From positions 20,172,501-20,236,500 of the forward strand of contig OX335651.1 of NCBI GenBank assembly GCA_946894095.1: a stretch of 64,000 bases of DNA, in the 5' to 3' direction. Numbering within the stretch: the first letter of the stretch is position 1; the number at the start of each line of letters is the position of its first letter. Position numbers and translations under genes: made by a program. Under the pieces are notes generated by a model. That model was given only the letters and a program-made list of their open reading frames with translations, was not told the origin of the DNA and did no database searches. Source of the DNA: Incurvaria masculella (Eukaryota > Arthropoda > Insecta > Lepidoptera > Incurvariidae). Shown here piece after piece: positions 35,401 through 39,264 of the stretch.

Positions 35401-38400
35401 TGCGGAATCCACACAGTAAAACATTTTTTTTTAACAAAAGGAAGACGTTATTTAGCTTCGAACTCAGTAGGTCGAAAACTTTACTTTGTACCGTAATGGC
35501 GCCTCTAAATAATGCGCCCATGTAGATAGCGCCACGGTCCTTCGTAGCCTTGTCTGCTGGCTACATTTGGCAGTGAAAAATACATGAAACAGTTACAAAA
35601 AAGCTTTCATTAATAAAATAATATGATTTACACCCCTATGAGGACGCCAATTTATCTAAAGGGTATCACATACCATAGTGGGGCCTATAGTTTGGCGTAA
35701 CCACGGAGGAGTGAGGTAGAGAGGATATGGTCTAAGCAAACTGGGACTGTGTACACCAAGTGGGTCTCTACGTCACAGCCCACGTGATAAAAAGGCGTGG
35801 CTTAGCGTCATTCGCAACATGGCGCTGGCGGTGTTAGGTTGTGGAACAATAGTATGGTCTGCGGCGCAATTTTCAGCAAACAGTCGATTGCACGATGAGA
35901 TTTTGTGTAAAATGTTGGTAGGTTTGTAGGTGGAATTAAGTTTTATTTGTCAGTAAAACACCTCATATTTTATCATTTGAGTCAATATTCGAGCATTGTA
36001 TCGATGTAACGCTCTTGCTATGTGCCAATAGATGGCGCGCAATAATTTTCTTTGTACGGTAAGAAATGTTGATCTCATAATTTAAATTTCGAAGGTTTTT
36101 TTAAAGAAAAAACTAACAGTAAAAAAGAAAAGGTGCCATCTAGTTGTAGTCTTGTAACCACTAAGAATAGCTCTCGGAATAGCTGATAAACGAATACCGG
36201 TTCTTCCGGTAGACGGATTTAGCACAGAAGGCGGAGCTTGAACCCCCACCATGAAATGTTTTCCCCCCGCTTCCCCGCGCAGTGTCACGCTGCGTTCCTT
36301 AGTAATATGAGCTAACACCACCTCCTCTCTACCTCACTCCTCCGTGGGCGTAACGATCAGGGAAGGTTTTTACATTTTTTCCAAAATCAATAACTTTGTT
36401 TTGGAAGTGTAGCTAGTACTACTTTTACATACCCAACTGTCAACTACTTTATAAAACTGTTTTTAATTATACACTGGTGCTGAGATAAATAGTCGTAACA
36501 GAAACTATAAGTATCTATGGGTGGTATTTTTTAACTCTAATTCGCTTTGCATGATTCTACCTTTTCGAATGCATGTACCTAATTGTATTGGTCAATAATA
36601 AATTAGAAATCCAATAAGAACCTTTATTTTTTCTTTTTTTTTTTTATATTAAAACAGCAACCGATTTCCTCATAATACCATTGATGGTCGTTCAATCCTT
36701 CTAGTAAAAATGAAGACCTATGCATAAGTATGCCTGAATATACGTAACGTGTAACTTTTATCAGGTAATATCGAATGGCACCTTCTTTCTATCTAGTTGG
36801 TAGCTAAATCCAACTTAGAATGGACTACTGAAGATAAAATGAAGTAGAAGTGTATTGTGGTCCTTACTCGCGACATCGTAAACACGCATAATTATCATTT
36901 ATGCTTCAACCATAGTTTAATCCAAAGCGGTGGTACCAACCCGGGCGTCCTTAACTCTACCACCTAGGAAGGGAACCTACAGTTTTATATGGGTTCTGAA
37001 CCAGGAAACAGCTCGCATTCATAACGAAATGCACGCATTCAACTCAGAAAGAGAAAGAAAGTGTTGCATGACCGGGGCGAGGGTTTGAACCCATAACTTC
37101 TCGCATGAAAGGAAAATCCTCTGACCCCTATACGAGCTGTCGTTTTAGAAAATATGAGCCAGCTGGATAGTATAAGTTTTTTTTTTATGTGACTAGACAT
37201 GGATGGCTAATACCACACTTTCTGTCATGGTATTAGCCCAACACACCACATGGGAACTAGGTGCCATGCCAGGACCTTCCTTATATTGCACGGCTACATT
37301 GAACTGGATGGAAAACACGGACAATTTTCATTACCGCTTCGACCATCGTTCATCCAATGCGATGGTACCAACCCGGGTGGGATAAACCCTACCACCTAGT
37401 AAGTAAGGAAGGGACCTACAGTTTAACGTGGAATCCGAACCACGGCCAGCCTCTCTCAACGGTCGAATGGTCACCCATCCAAGACCAGACCGGACCCAGC
37501 GTTGCCTTAACTTCGGAGAGCGATCGCCGAGGTGTCGCGCCACTGGGCCATTGAGGCTGATGTGTCATACACACCCTTTAAGTTTCAATTCCTGTTCATG
37601 ATACATCTGTATGATTACCTACTTACGTGTGATATAAATAAAAAATAAAAATATACAAAGTCGCGCCACTGGGCCATTGAGGCTGACAAGTGTTTAATCT
37701 ATGATAATAGGCATGGTATATGGCAAACACATCTCCTTTCTTTTTTGATCTAAGCAATGGCCAAAAGTGGATTCTTCCATCTTGTATAGCCAAGTTGTGC
37801 AGCGGTTAATTTGCAGAAGTATGTAATATGAAAGTTAATTTTACGTCTTCATTTTTTTACCAAATCCCAAATACTTAATTTTTATCATCATCGTTAGTAA
37901 AGTTATGGAGAACAATTTTTTTTTTTCGAAATTTAGCAAACTTAGAAGATTGTGGCCGAATTTTAATTAAAAAATAAGTGGGTAGTTACAAAGTAACCAC
38001 AGGCTGGCTGAAATTAAATTTTACTCTTAGCTAGTACCTACATAGGTAGTTGTGTACCTTAGGTGCTCCCTATTAGCGCTACTCCCTATCAGTGGTACAG
38101 TAATTGCTTGGGCTGGTATCCTACTCTGAATTATAGTACCTATATTAGAAATTATATATAGTATAGTATGTTTATTAGAAGGTTCTTATTTATGTGCAAT
38201 TTCGCACTTTCTGTAATAAATACATTGCCTTACTTAATTACAAACAACTTGACAGTGACGCAGCCCGGAATTGAATTCTAATGAGGTTAGAGATGTTTCC
38301 TTGGGACATGCCATGCTGACAACCTATCCCGCATTTACTTATTCTGTGCCTGCACTATAAACCGTTGTCTATGGTGTGAACAGGGTCGCGGCGCGGTTCC

Positions 38401-38532
38401 CGCGCCAGTAGCAACCATTCGGGCGCGTCCGTCCGCTCCGCCAAGAGTCCCGTTGGTATACCAAACAACCACTCGGCCGCCGCACCGATGCTGGAAAGTG
38501 TGACCATCGAAGTACGGGAGCCCAAAGCGTAG
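8389..38532 (+). CDS. EB-module single-pass membrane protein, 3' part of gene (7 exons)
   Basis: Exons: 8389-8457, 20657-20809, 24649-24789, 26660-26774, 28019-28121, 30085-30169 and 38384-38532. All have AG/GT borders and matching phases (1,1,1,2,0,1), giving about 270 residues open to a TAG. The order is: cysteine-rich N-terminal part; EB-like module (exon 2: C..C....C..C.C spacing, CSTYEQC and CAC); second EB-like module (exon 3: CFFNEQC and CRAGRCAC); one hydrophobic helix in exon 4 starting at PAMIGVLVG; then a cytoplasmic tail rich in Arg and Ser with two RRGSR(V/A)S motifs, ending EVREPKA. EB modules are extracellular, so a type I plasma-membrane topology is inferred. Function and gene name are not recognised. 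The N-terminus is missing: the first exon starts in phase 1, and no signal peptide was found in the window. The exon 1 donor (GTTGGT) is the weakest site. Introns are 1.2-12.2 kb and full of repeats. Confidence 0.82.
8935..9070 (+). mobile_element. SINE body fragment
   Basis: It contains the CCGTGGTTCGGATTCCACGT block of the SINE body, the GGTAGGGTAAATCC block and the ACCATCGCG block. The 5' head and 3' tail are missing, and a small internal duplication of the TTTACGTGGAA segment is visible. Confidence 0.55.
9370..9600. other. CpG-rich island inside intron 1
   Basis: About 230 bp with many CpG dinucleotides and GGGCGGG boxes (9549-9560), inside the 12.2 kb intron of the membrane-protein gene. 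A 96-residue frame runs through it on the - strand, but it is low-complexity (Ala, Pro, Arg) and has no recognisable domain. An alternative promoter or an unrecognised exon are both possible. Confidence 0.3.
9766..10262 (+). mobile_element. tRNA-headed SINE with an internal MITE
   Basis: The head at 9766-9840 shows an A-box-like GTAGTTTAGTGG and a B-box GGTTCAAATCC at about 9809, spaced as in a tRNA. The shared SINE body follows to CCATACATGTCG near 10252. The body is interrupted at about 10108-10218 by a small hairpin element. The head does not fold as a full functional tRNA gene by eye and is embedded in a dispersed repeat, so no tRNA gene is called. Confidence 0.8.
10105..10220. mobile_element. 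Small foldback MITE inserted in a SINE
   Basis: The arms CGAAAACTGTTACGGCTTTTC and its near-inverse (GAAAAGCCGTAACATTTTTCG) flank a short loop. The SINE motif ATATCATAAT occurs on both sides (about 10104 and 10205), as expected for a target-site duplication of about 10 bp. Confidence 0.65.
10385..10490 (-). mobile_element. LINE 3' end fragment, second copy
   Basis: It matches the block at the start of the window: AATAATAAACAACTTTATTG, then AGGCGGGCTTAATGCCATAG, then CATTCTCT. Read on the - strand, an AATAAAG precedes an A/T-rich tail. Confidence 0.45.
11310..11490. repeat. Repeat with GTAGATGGCGCCACGGT motif
   Basis: CTTAAGGGGGTGTATGCATC, then AAAGTAGATGGCGCCACGGT and TTATAACTCCTTAAACGT. 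The same blocks, rearranged as an inverted pair, form the element at 41330-41545. Only one arm is recognisable here. Confidence 0.5.
11535..11925 (-). mobile_element. tRNA-headed SINE
   Basis: Read on the - strand from about 11925, the head GTAGCTTAGTGGCGCGGGG then GGTTCAAATTC leads into the shared SINE body and ends at ATTAGCCATCCATGTCAGG. It matches the copy at 9766 across head and body, which fixes the head-body junction near the CATTTCGTCACGAATGCGAG segment. Confidence 0.8.
12110..12300 (-). mobile_element. Degenerate B-family MITE fragment
   Basis: On the - strand it follows the right half of the B consensus: AACTATAAGTCGCTTTGAAA, then GTGGACGTGTTGTATCCTCC, then CCAGAGCGCAACAGAA. The termini are lost. 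Confidence 0.5.
12865..13215. mobile_element. Foldback element, about 350 bp
   Basis: The left arm contains TTCCGACCCATATAACGC and AAAAAGTATTGCACTTTAAG. The right arm contains the inverses CTTAAAGTGCAATACTTTTT and GTATGGGTCGGAAC. A second pair around GCGAAAACA and AAATTGTGAA lies inside. No ORF. Confidence 0.7.
13543..13610. repeat. F-family fragment
   Basis: One terminus only: CGACGAATTGAGAACCTCC followed by TTCGAAGTCGGTTAAAAATG. Confidence 0.6.
13816..14048 (-). mobile_element. Degraded 5S-headed SINE
   Basis: The SINE body (CACGGCTACATTGAACGGGA, then CCATTGAATGCGAGGGTACC) is followed at about 13965-14045 by a diverged 5S-type head, including CGGCGCGCCAATGGGTTATC, which matches the 5' tip of the copies at 2507, 22647 and 37177. 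Confidence 0.5.
14145..14625. mobile_element. Foldback element, about 480 bp
   Basis: The arms are GAGCAACCCTCTGAAGCTAA..TGTGTCGGTCTGCC..GCGCCAAGTGGTTGCGTT at 14167-14220 and their inverse CGCAACCACTTGGC..GGGCAGACCGACATATTTAG..CAGAGGGTTGGTCTC at 14538-14590. The spacer of about 310 bp has no ORF. Confidence 0.7.
14778..15160 (-). other. Unrecognised open frame, possible gene or element remnant
   Basis: A 205-codon frame runs on the - strand from 15395 to 14778. Its first 70 or so codons lie in a B-family MITE and are not host coding sequence. The remaining 125 codons (about 15160-14778) are unique in this window and of mixed composition, with stretches such as EVAGVVREDPSTEDAIL. I recognise no domain, and it lies antisense in intron 1 of the membrane-protein gene. 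It may be a transposon-derived fragment or chance. Confidence 0.25.
15181..15680 (+). mobile_element. B-family MITE, internally deleted
   Basis: It begins TTAAGGTGGGCCATCCCGC and follows the B consensus, but lacks the segment ATATTTCTTGTCAGAGATCC near the left end and about 20 bp of the GCGCGTTTTATACAATAA segment. The right end is CCGCCGGGTTGGGCCATC, with the terminal TTAA decayed. Confidence 0.8.
15795..16035 (-). mobile_element. Degraded SINE body
   Basis: Recognisable blocks are GAAGGAATTAGGTACCATGC, CAGTACCTTTCTTAC, CCAATGGTATCCACCCGGGC and an ATGAATTCCGATCC block, in the order of the SINE body on the - strand. Confidence 0.5.
16235..16530 (+). mobile_element. Highly diverged A-like element
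   Basis: GAGTGTGACTCACGCACCAA and GCGTTCCGTACAAA at the left, and GACAGACGGATCGACAACGA with CCCGGAACCCCGAAAAT at the right, keep the order of A-family landmarks but share little between them. Confidence 0.4.
16745..16840. repeat. F-family fragment with poly-A
   Basis: An A-run at about 16770 is followed by GACGACTTGATAACCTCC and TGAAGTCGGTTAAAAATT, the right terminus of the F family. Confidence 0.6.
17290..17839 (+). mobile_element. B-family MITE, full length
   Basis: TTAA at both ends (17290-17293 and 17836-17839) encloses TIRs GGTGGCCCATCCCG and CGGGTTGGGCCACC. At 550 bp it is used here as a reference for the family. No transposase ORF is present, so it is non-autonomous. The TTAA duplication fits piggyBac-type transposition, though a shorter TA duplication with longer TIRs would look the same. 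Confidence 0.85.
17875..18255. repeat. SINE body fragment and inverted retroposon debris
   Basis: A SINE body piece lies at 17880-17990 (GGTGGCAGGGTTAATCCCGC). At 18100-18250 the block seen at 4590-4760 recurs inverted, ending GGAGCCGGGTACCGCAGCTA. Confidence 0.45.
18463..19085. mobile_element. F-family foldback with TTAGG repeats at its apex
   Basis: The left arm starts AACCGACTTCAAAAAAAGGA. The inner arms, AAGAAAAAGCACTAAAAAGT up to TTGAGTCGGTGTCAGCC (about 18843-18921) and GGCTGACGCCGACTCAA up to its inverse (about 18979-19068), are nearly perfect inverses. The loop between them holds five exact TTAGG units (18926-18950) followed by TTCTCTTGATTGGCGC. Confidence 0.75.
19387..19698 (+). mobile_element. 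A-family element
   Basis: Full-length copy with intact palindrome (GTACGAGTCGGACTCGCAC, one change), GGGTTCCGTACCAT, a (CGGA)n run at about 19607-19643 and the terminal GGGTACGGAACCCTAAAAAC. Confidence 0.85.
19705..20325. mobile_element. B fragment next to an E element split by an A element
   Basis: 19720-19860 is a decayed right half of family B. 19863-19944 and 20237-20320 are two halves of a family E foldback (CACGGAGAAAACAAAATTTG, and then AACACAGATATTTGTTGCCT). Between them sits a complete A element. Confidence 0.6.
19945..20236 (+). mobile_element. A-family element inserted in an E element
   Basis: ACCGGCCAAGTGCGAGCCGG at the left, a very short (CGGA) run and GGGTACGGAACTCTAAAAAC at the right. 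It is flanked on both sides by E-family sequence, so it is the younger insertion. Confidence 0.8.
20604..20634 (+). repeat. Partial duplicate of the 3' end of exon 2
   Basis: 31 bp (ACCTGCCGGCCACCAGCCAT and 11 more) match the coding 3' end of the exon at 20771-20801 with 3 mismatches by eye. The copy lies just before the exon's splice acceptor and has no donor of its own. Confidence 0.75.
20657..20809 (+). CDS. Membrane-protein exon 2, EB-like module
   Basis: Exactly 51 codons, phase 1 to phase 1, so the module can be skipped or duplicated without a frameshift. It encodes QKYGDPCSTYEQCGFAGSVC and LEQLKTCACRDDLPATNHVD, then KCGR: six cysteines in the spacing of an EB (EGF-related) module. Acceptor TGCATCGCAG and donor GTAACC. 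The exon is CpG-rich compared with its flanks. Confidence 0.85.
20880..22247. other. Intron sequence without recognised gene
   Basis: AT-rich intron 2 sequence of the membrane-protein gene. Short frames at 21009-21257 and 21800-22334 have no recognisable domain. 21930-22180 is somewhat richer in G and C (AGCGAGCGTCAAAGCATCGC), but I cannot assign it. Confidence 0.4.
22248..23200 (+). mobile_element. B-family MITE containing a 5S-headed SINE
   Basis: TTAA at 22248-22251 and 23197-23200. The TIRs are GGTGGCCCAACCCGCTCATC and GCCGGGTTGGGCCGCC. Removing 22647-23046 leaves about 553 bp matching the B consensus, so the SINE inserted into an existing MITE. Confidence 0.85.
22647..23046 (-). mobile_element. 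5S rRNA-headed SINE, full length
   Basis: On the - strand it starts GTCAGCCTCAGTGGCCCAGT. At about 23018-22950 it carries the 5S-like internal control region GAAGTTAAGCAACGCTGGGT, CCGGTCTGGTC, TTGGATGGGTGACCATTC. The shared SINE body follows, ending TCCATGTCCAGTCACAT and a 24 bp A run. The A tail is uninterrupted, which suggests a recent insertion. Confidence 0.88.
23197..23572. mobile_element. E-family foldback MITE
   Basis: It starts TTAAGGTGGGTCCGTAAGC. The arms with CATACAAACGTAGTTTACTA at 23236-23256 and its inverse at about 23527-23547 form a hairpin of about 370 bp. Its left TTAA is the same TTAA that ends the preceding B element. Confidence 0.75.
23899..24445 (+). mobile_element. B-family MITE, full length
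   Basis: TTAA at 23899-23902 and 24442-24445. TIRs GGTGGCCCATCCCGC and CGCCGGGTTGGGCCACC. It lies about 200 bp upstream of exon 3 of the membrane-protein gene. Confidence 0.85.
24649..24789 (+). CDS. Membrane-protein exon 3, second EB-like module
   Basis: 47 codons, phase 1 to phase 1. It encodes AAGINESCFFNEQCEEAVAR and TECRAGRCACRYEMVPELAP, then DGATVCI, with the CxC pair (C-R-A-G-R-C-A-C) typical of EB/EGF-like folds. Acceptor GTGGTTGCAG and donor GTGAGT. Codon third positions are strongly G/C, unlike the flanking introns. Confidence 0.87.
24790..26659 (+). repeat. Intron made of tandem donor/acceptor-like units
   Basis: At least 12 degenerate units follow the pattern ATCT-GTGAGTT..CATATTTCCAG-CTCAAGCCTGCTAG..CAGTGTATCTCT..TCTCCATCTG. 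Units start near 24783, 24843, 24953, 25035, 25102, 25218, 25300, 25361, 25439, 25487, 25566 and 25627, with decayed ones near 26330 and 26397. The start of each unit resembles this intron's real donor (CATCT/GTGAGTTG) and its middle resembles the real acceptor (GTTCCAG/CTCAAA). Units 2-4 and 5-7 form two copies of a higher-order repeat of about 262 bp. An E-family MITE (25658-26280) interrupts the array. Confidence 0.7.
25658..26280. mobile_element. E-family foldback MITE inside the tandem intron
   Basis: Left terminus GGAACGGCCCATAAGC, right terminus GCTTACGGGCCGACCTTAA (TTAA at 26277-26280). The arms contain CATACAAACGTAGTTTACTA and its inverse at about 26221-26241. It is longer (about 620 bp) than the copies at 23197 and 33119 because of extra sequence around the apex. 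Confidence 0.75.
26660..26774 (+). CDS. Membrane-protein exon 4, transmembrane helix
   Basis: Enters in phase 1 and leaves in phase 2. It encodes QKEPEISTRTFDPAMIGVLV and GMALMFVIICVVLRLFS. The stretch from MIGVLV to VVLRLF is about 22 uncharged residues followed by Arg, as expected for one membrane-spanning helix with the C-terminus in the cytoplasm. Acceptor CTTGTTCCAG and donor GTACAT. Confidence 0.87.
27320..27512. mobile_element. G-family small MITEs, two in tandem
   Basis: TAGAGTGAACTGTCAAAATT, then GGACTA..ACCATACAA-like and TTAGTTCGCCCACTCTGAAT, directly followed by a second unit ending TAGTCCGCCCACCCTGAATG. TIR-like ends are ATTCAGAGTG and its inverse. Other copies are at 38847, 55448, 57163 and 58928. 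Confidence 0.65.
28019..28121 (+). CDS. Membrane-protein exon 5, juxtamembrane cytoplasmic tail
   Basis: Phase 2 to phase 0. Joined to exon 4 it completes an Arg codon and reads ARWSESENRTIFNTPNPRLM then NVSLLRDSKLLHGQ. Acceptor TCGCCACAG and donor GTTAGT. The direct exon 4 to exon 5 join keeps the frame, which argues against the candidate exon at 27191-27285. Confidence 0.87.
28565..28750 (-). mobile_element. Degraded SINE body
   Basis: ACATATGGATGGCTAATAAC, GAATTAGGTGCCATACCAGA and CCAAATGCGACGGTACC, in - strand order. A B-family MITE is inserted directly after it. Confidence 0.6.
28756..29302 (-). mobile_element. B-family MITE, full length, reversed
   Basis: TTAA at 28756-28759, then GGTGGCCCAACCCGGCGGGA. 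The right end is GAGCGGGTTGGGCCACC, but the expected right TTAA reads AATC. The orientation is opposite to the other copies. Confidence 0.82.
29306..29485 (-). mobile_element. tRNA-headed SINE, truncated
   Basis: CCTACCACCTAGAAGGGGAA, ATGGATTCCGAACCATGGAG and CGCATTCGTGACAAAATGCA lead into a diverged tRNA-like head (about 29415-29480). It appears to continue the SINE body at 28565-28750, split by the B MITE. Confidence 0.55.
29525..30040. mobile_element. Large foldback element beside exon 6
   Basis: Two arms of about 230 bp: the left holds TTACGGCAAACCGATCGACT and GACTCC-region blocks, and the right holds the inverse AGTCGATCGGTTTGCCGTAA at 29999-30018. Other pairs are AACGTTGAGTAAGCTGTCAA against TTGACAGCTTACTCAACGTT. 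The loop is about 60 bp. It ends about 45 bp before the splice acceptor of exon 6. Confidence 0.75.
30085..30169 (+). CDS. Membrane-protein exon 6, basic Ser-rich tail
   Basis: Phase 0 to phase 1. Encodes DRRGSRVSMRPPSRQASQQE then LRAHSPTQ. RRGS is a candidate basophilic-kinase site (inference). Acceptor TGTGCGACAG and donor GTAACC. If the donor is not used, the frame continues to a stop at 30267, giving an alternative 32-residue C-terminus. Confidence 0.85.
30270..31530. other. Intron 6 sequence, little recognised
   Basis: No exon is seen. There is a small hairpin at 31258-31320 (AAATTGAGAACAT against TGGTTCTCAATTT) and a degraded SINE body on the - strand at about 31425-31520 (GGGCGCCATGCCATGATCT). 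Confidence 0.4.
31532..32032 (+). pseudogene. LINE reverse-transcriptase C-terminus, 5'-truncated
   Basis: A 166-codon open frame reads like the C-terminal end of ORF2 of Jockey/CR1-type non-LTR retrotransposons: LVMSQLTYCDTLYGPS, RTEKLIQKVQNSCARFCF, and near the end AATKCWNNLPPPVKNIKNPN with a KFR motif. The catalytic FADD region is absent, so it is a dead-on-arrival 5' truncation. The open frame suggests it is fairly young. Confidence 0.8.
32033..32640 (+). mobile_element. LINE 3' region with (ATT)n tail
   Basis: T-rich sequence, then a conserved-looking 3' end (GGCGGTGGCGGAAGACCAGC, then GTGTAATTTCGTAAATAAAT) closing in an (ATT)n run at about 32606-32632. The segment at 32150-32260 may be a second small insertion. 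Continuity with the upstream RT fragment is inferred. Confidence 0.5.
32640..33060. repeat. SINE body fragment and retroposon debris
   Basis: A SINE body lies on the - strand at 32640-32750 (CGACCATCGTTCATTCGATG, CCCGGGTGGGATTAACCCTA). From 32805 there is a block beginning TAGCTGTTCATCCCAGCTCC, with CAGCGCCACCTACCGGGT, that looks like a decayed non-LTR element. Confidence 0.45.
33119..33474. mobile_element. E-family foldback MITE
   Basis: Left end TCAAGGTCGGCCCGTAAGC (TTAA with one change), right end GCTTACGGGCCGTTCTTAA. The arms carry CATACAAACGTAGTTTACTA and its inverse. Its right TTAA (33471-33474) is also the left TTAA of the next B element. Confidence 0.8.
33471..34020 (+). mobile_element. 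B-family MITE, full length
   Basis: TTAA at 33471-33474 and 34017-34020. TIRs GGTGGCCCAACCCGCTCATC and CGCCGGGTTGGGCCACC. 550 bp, with no ORF. Confidence 0.87.
34071..34226. mobile_element. I-family small MITE
   Basis: Inverted ends TTTCACCAAGCACCGATTAG.. and ..AATCGGCACTTGGTGAAAA, with inner pair AAAGGGCCTTTCTT and AAAGGCCCTTTAAG. A second copy is at 43437-43593. Confidence 0.7.
34227..35170. other. Intron 6 sequence, nothing recognised
   Basis: AT-rich sequence. A 62-codon frame at 34394-34582 shows no domain, and no splice-consistent exon was seen. Confidence 0.35.
35171..35325 (-). mobile_element. SINE body fragment
   Basis: CGGTTACATTGAACAGGATG, then ATCGTTCATTCAATGCG, then ACCCTACCACCTAGTAAGTA, in - strand order. 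Confidence 0.6.
35702..36346. mobile_element. hAT-like MITE with 8 bp target duplication
   Basis: A perfect 8 bp direct repeat, GGCGTAAC, flanks the element (35694-35701 and 36347-36354). The terminal 24 bp are perfect inverted repeats, starting CACGGAGGAGTGAGG and ending CCTCACTCCTCCGTG. It is 645 bp long with no transposase. An 8 bp duplication is the signature of hAT-superfamily transposition; family assignment beyond that is inference. Confidence 0.87.
36880..37140 (-). mobile_element. tRNA-headed SINE, diverged
   Basis: Body blocks GGTACCAACCCGGGCGTCCT and ACCACCTAGGAAGGGAACCT, then GCATTCATAACGAAATGCAC and the head GGGGCGAGGGTTTGAACCCA ending at TACGAGCTGTC near 37140 (- strand). Confidence 0.7.
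37177..37562 (-). mobile_element. 5S rRNA-headed SINE, full length
   Basis: T run at 37177-37186, shared SINE body, then the 5S-like block CACCCATCCAAGACCAGACC..GGACCCAGCGTTGCC..CTTCGGAGAGCGATCGCCGA, ending CCATTGAGGCTGA. A separate 31 bp piece of the same 5' tip (GTCGCGCCACTGGGCCATTG) recurs at about 37660-37688. Confidence 0.85.
38384..38532 (+). CDS. Membrane-protein last exon, C-terminus
   Basis: Phase 1 entry after acceptor TGTGAACAG, ending in TAG at 38530-38532. It encodes SRRGSRASSNHSGASVRSAK, SPVGIPNNHSAAAPMLESVT and IEVREPKA. It repeats the RRGSR(A/V)S motif that opens exon 6. Strong G/C third-position bias ends abruptly at the stop codon. Confidence 0.87.
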
Positions 38533-38846
38533 ATTTGTTATCTAAGAGTCACTTCACACAGGGACGCGACGCGGAGCGAGCGCGTTCTTTGTGAGGTCGC
38601 ATCTGCAAACCTTTTCATGAGAGCGCGGGGTGCGTTGCCTCACCAACTAGAGCCGGTTTTGTTCATTGGTATCTTAAAAAATGCGCACAGCGTCGCGCCT
38701 CAGTGTGTACCAACCCTTACGGCGTCACAGATCTCGCAAAACGACATTGTTTCAGAGACCGTATTGAGAAATCTGTGGATTGTTATGCCATGCACTGTAT
38801 GAATATCTGTTTCTTAGATAAATAGAAACAATCAAACATAAACAGT

Positions 38847-38972
38847 CGTATTCAGAGAGGACCTGTCAAAACTGAATACGAGATTAGCATCGGTCTAACC
38901 ATACAAAAACCGGATTAGTCTGACCTTAAAACGCGTACTAAAGTTAGTCCGCCCACTCTGAATAGAGCTGTA
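38847..38972. mobile_element. G-family small MITE
   Basis: GTCGTATTCAGAGAGGACCT, GATTAGCATCGGTCTAACCA and TAGTCCGCCCACTCTGAATA, with inverted GTATTCAGAG and CTCTGAATA ends. It lies in the 3' UTR region of the membrane-protein gene. Confidence 0.65.
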
Positions 38973-39258
38973 TGTATTCTAGGGGCCGATATTTGGCCTC
39001 ACGATTTTCTACTTGACATTATTTTGCATTTGTTTTGTTTGTGTTACATCGAGGACTGTAATTGACTGTATAATATTGATCTTATTAGTGTAGTTAGAAT
39101 ACATAGTTTTGCTATTTTGTCAGAATTAGGTTAATCTTTAGTGCTGTCATGATCAGATCCATTGACCGTTAGATAACAGTGTTCTTTGGAGGGAATTCTT
39201 TTCAGGAGGAGCTAAGAGAGATTTGAGAGTTTAATCGAATTATCATCTGTATCTTAAT

Positions 39259-39264
39259 AATAAA
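39259..39264 (+). promoter_or_regulatory. Candidate poly(A) signal of the membrane-protein gene
   Basis: The first clear AATAAA on the + strand after the stop codon, about 730 nt downstream. T-rich sequence follows at about 39340. The match is weak because the region is AT-rich. Confidence 0.35.

Noticed and set aside
36082..36321. 79-codon frame on the - strand
   Set aside because: Lies wholly within the hAT-like MITE and has no transposase similarity.
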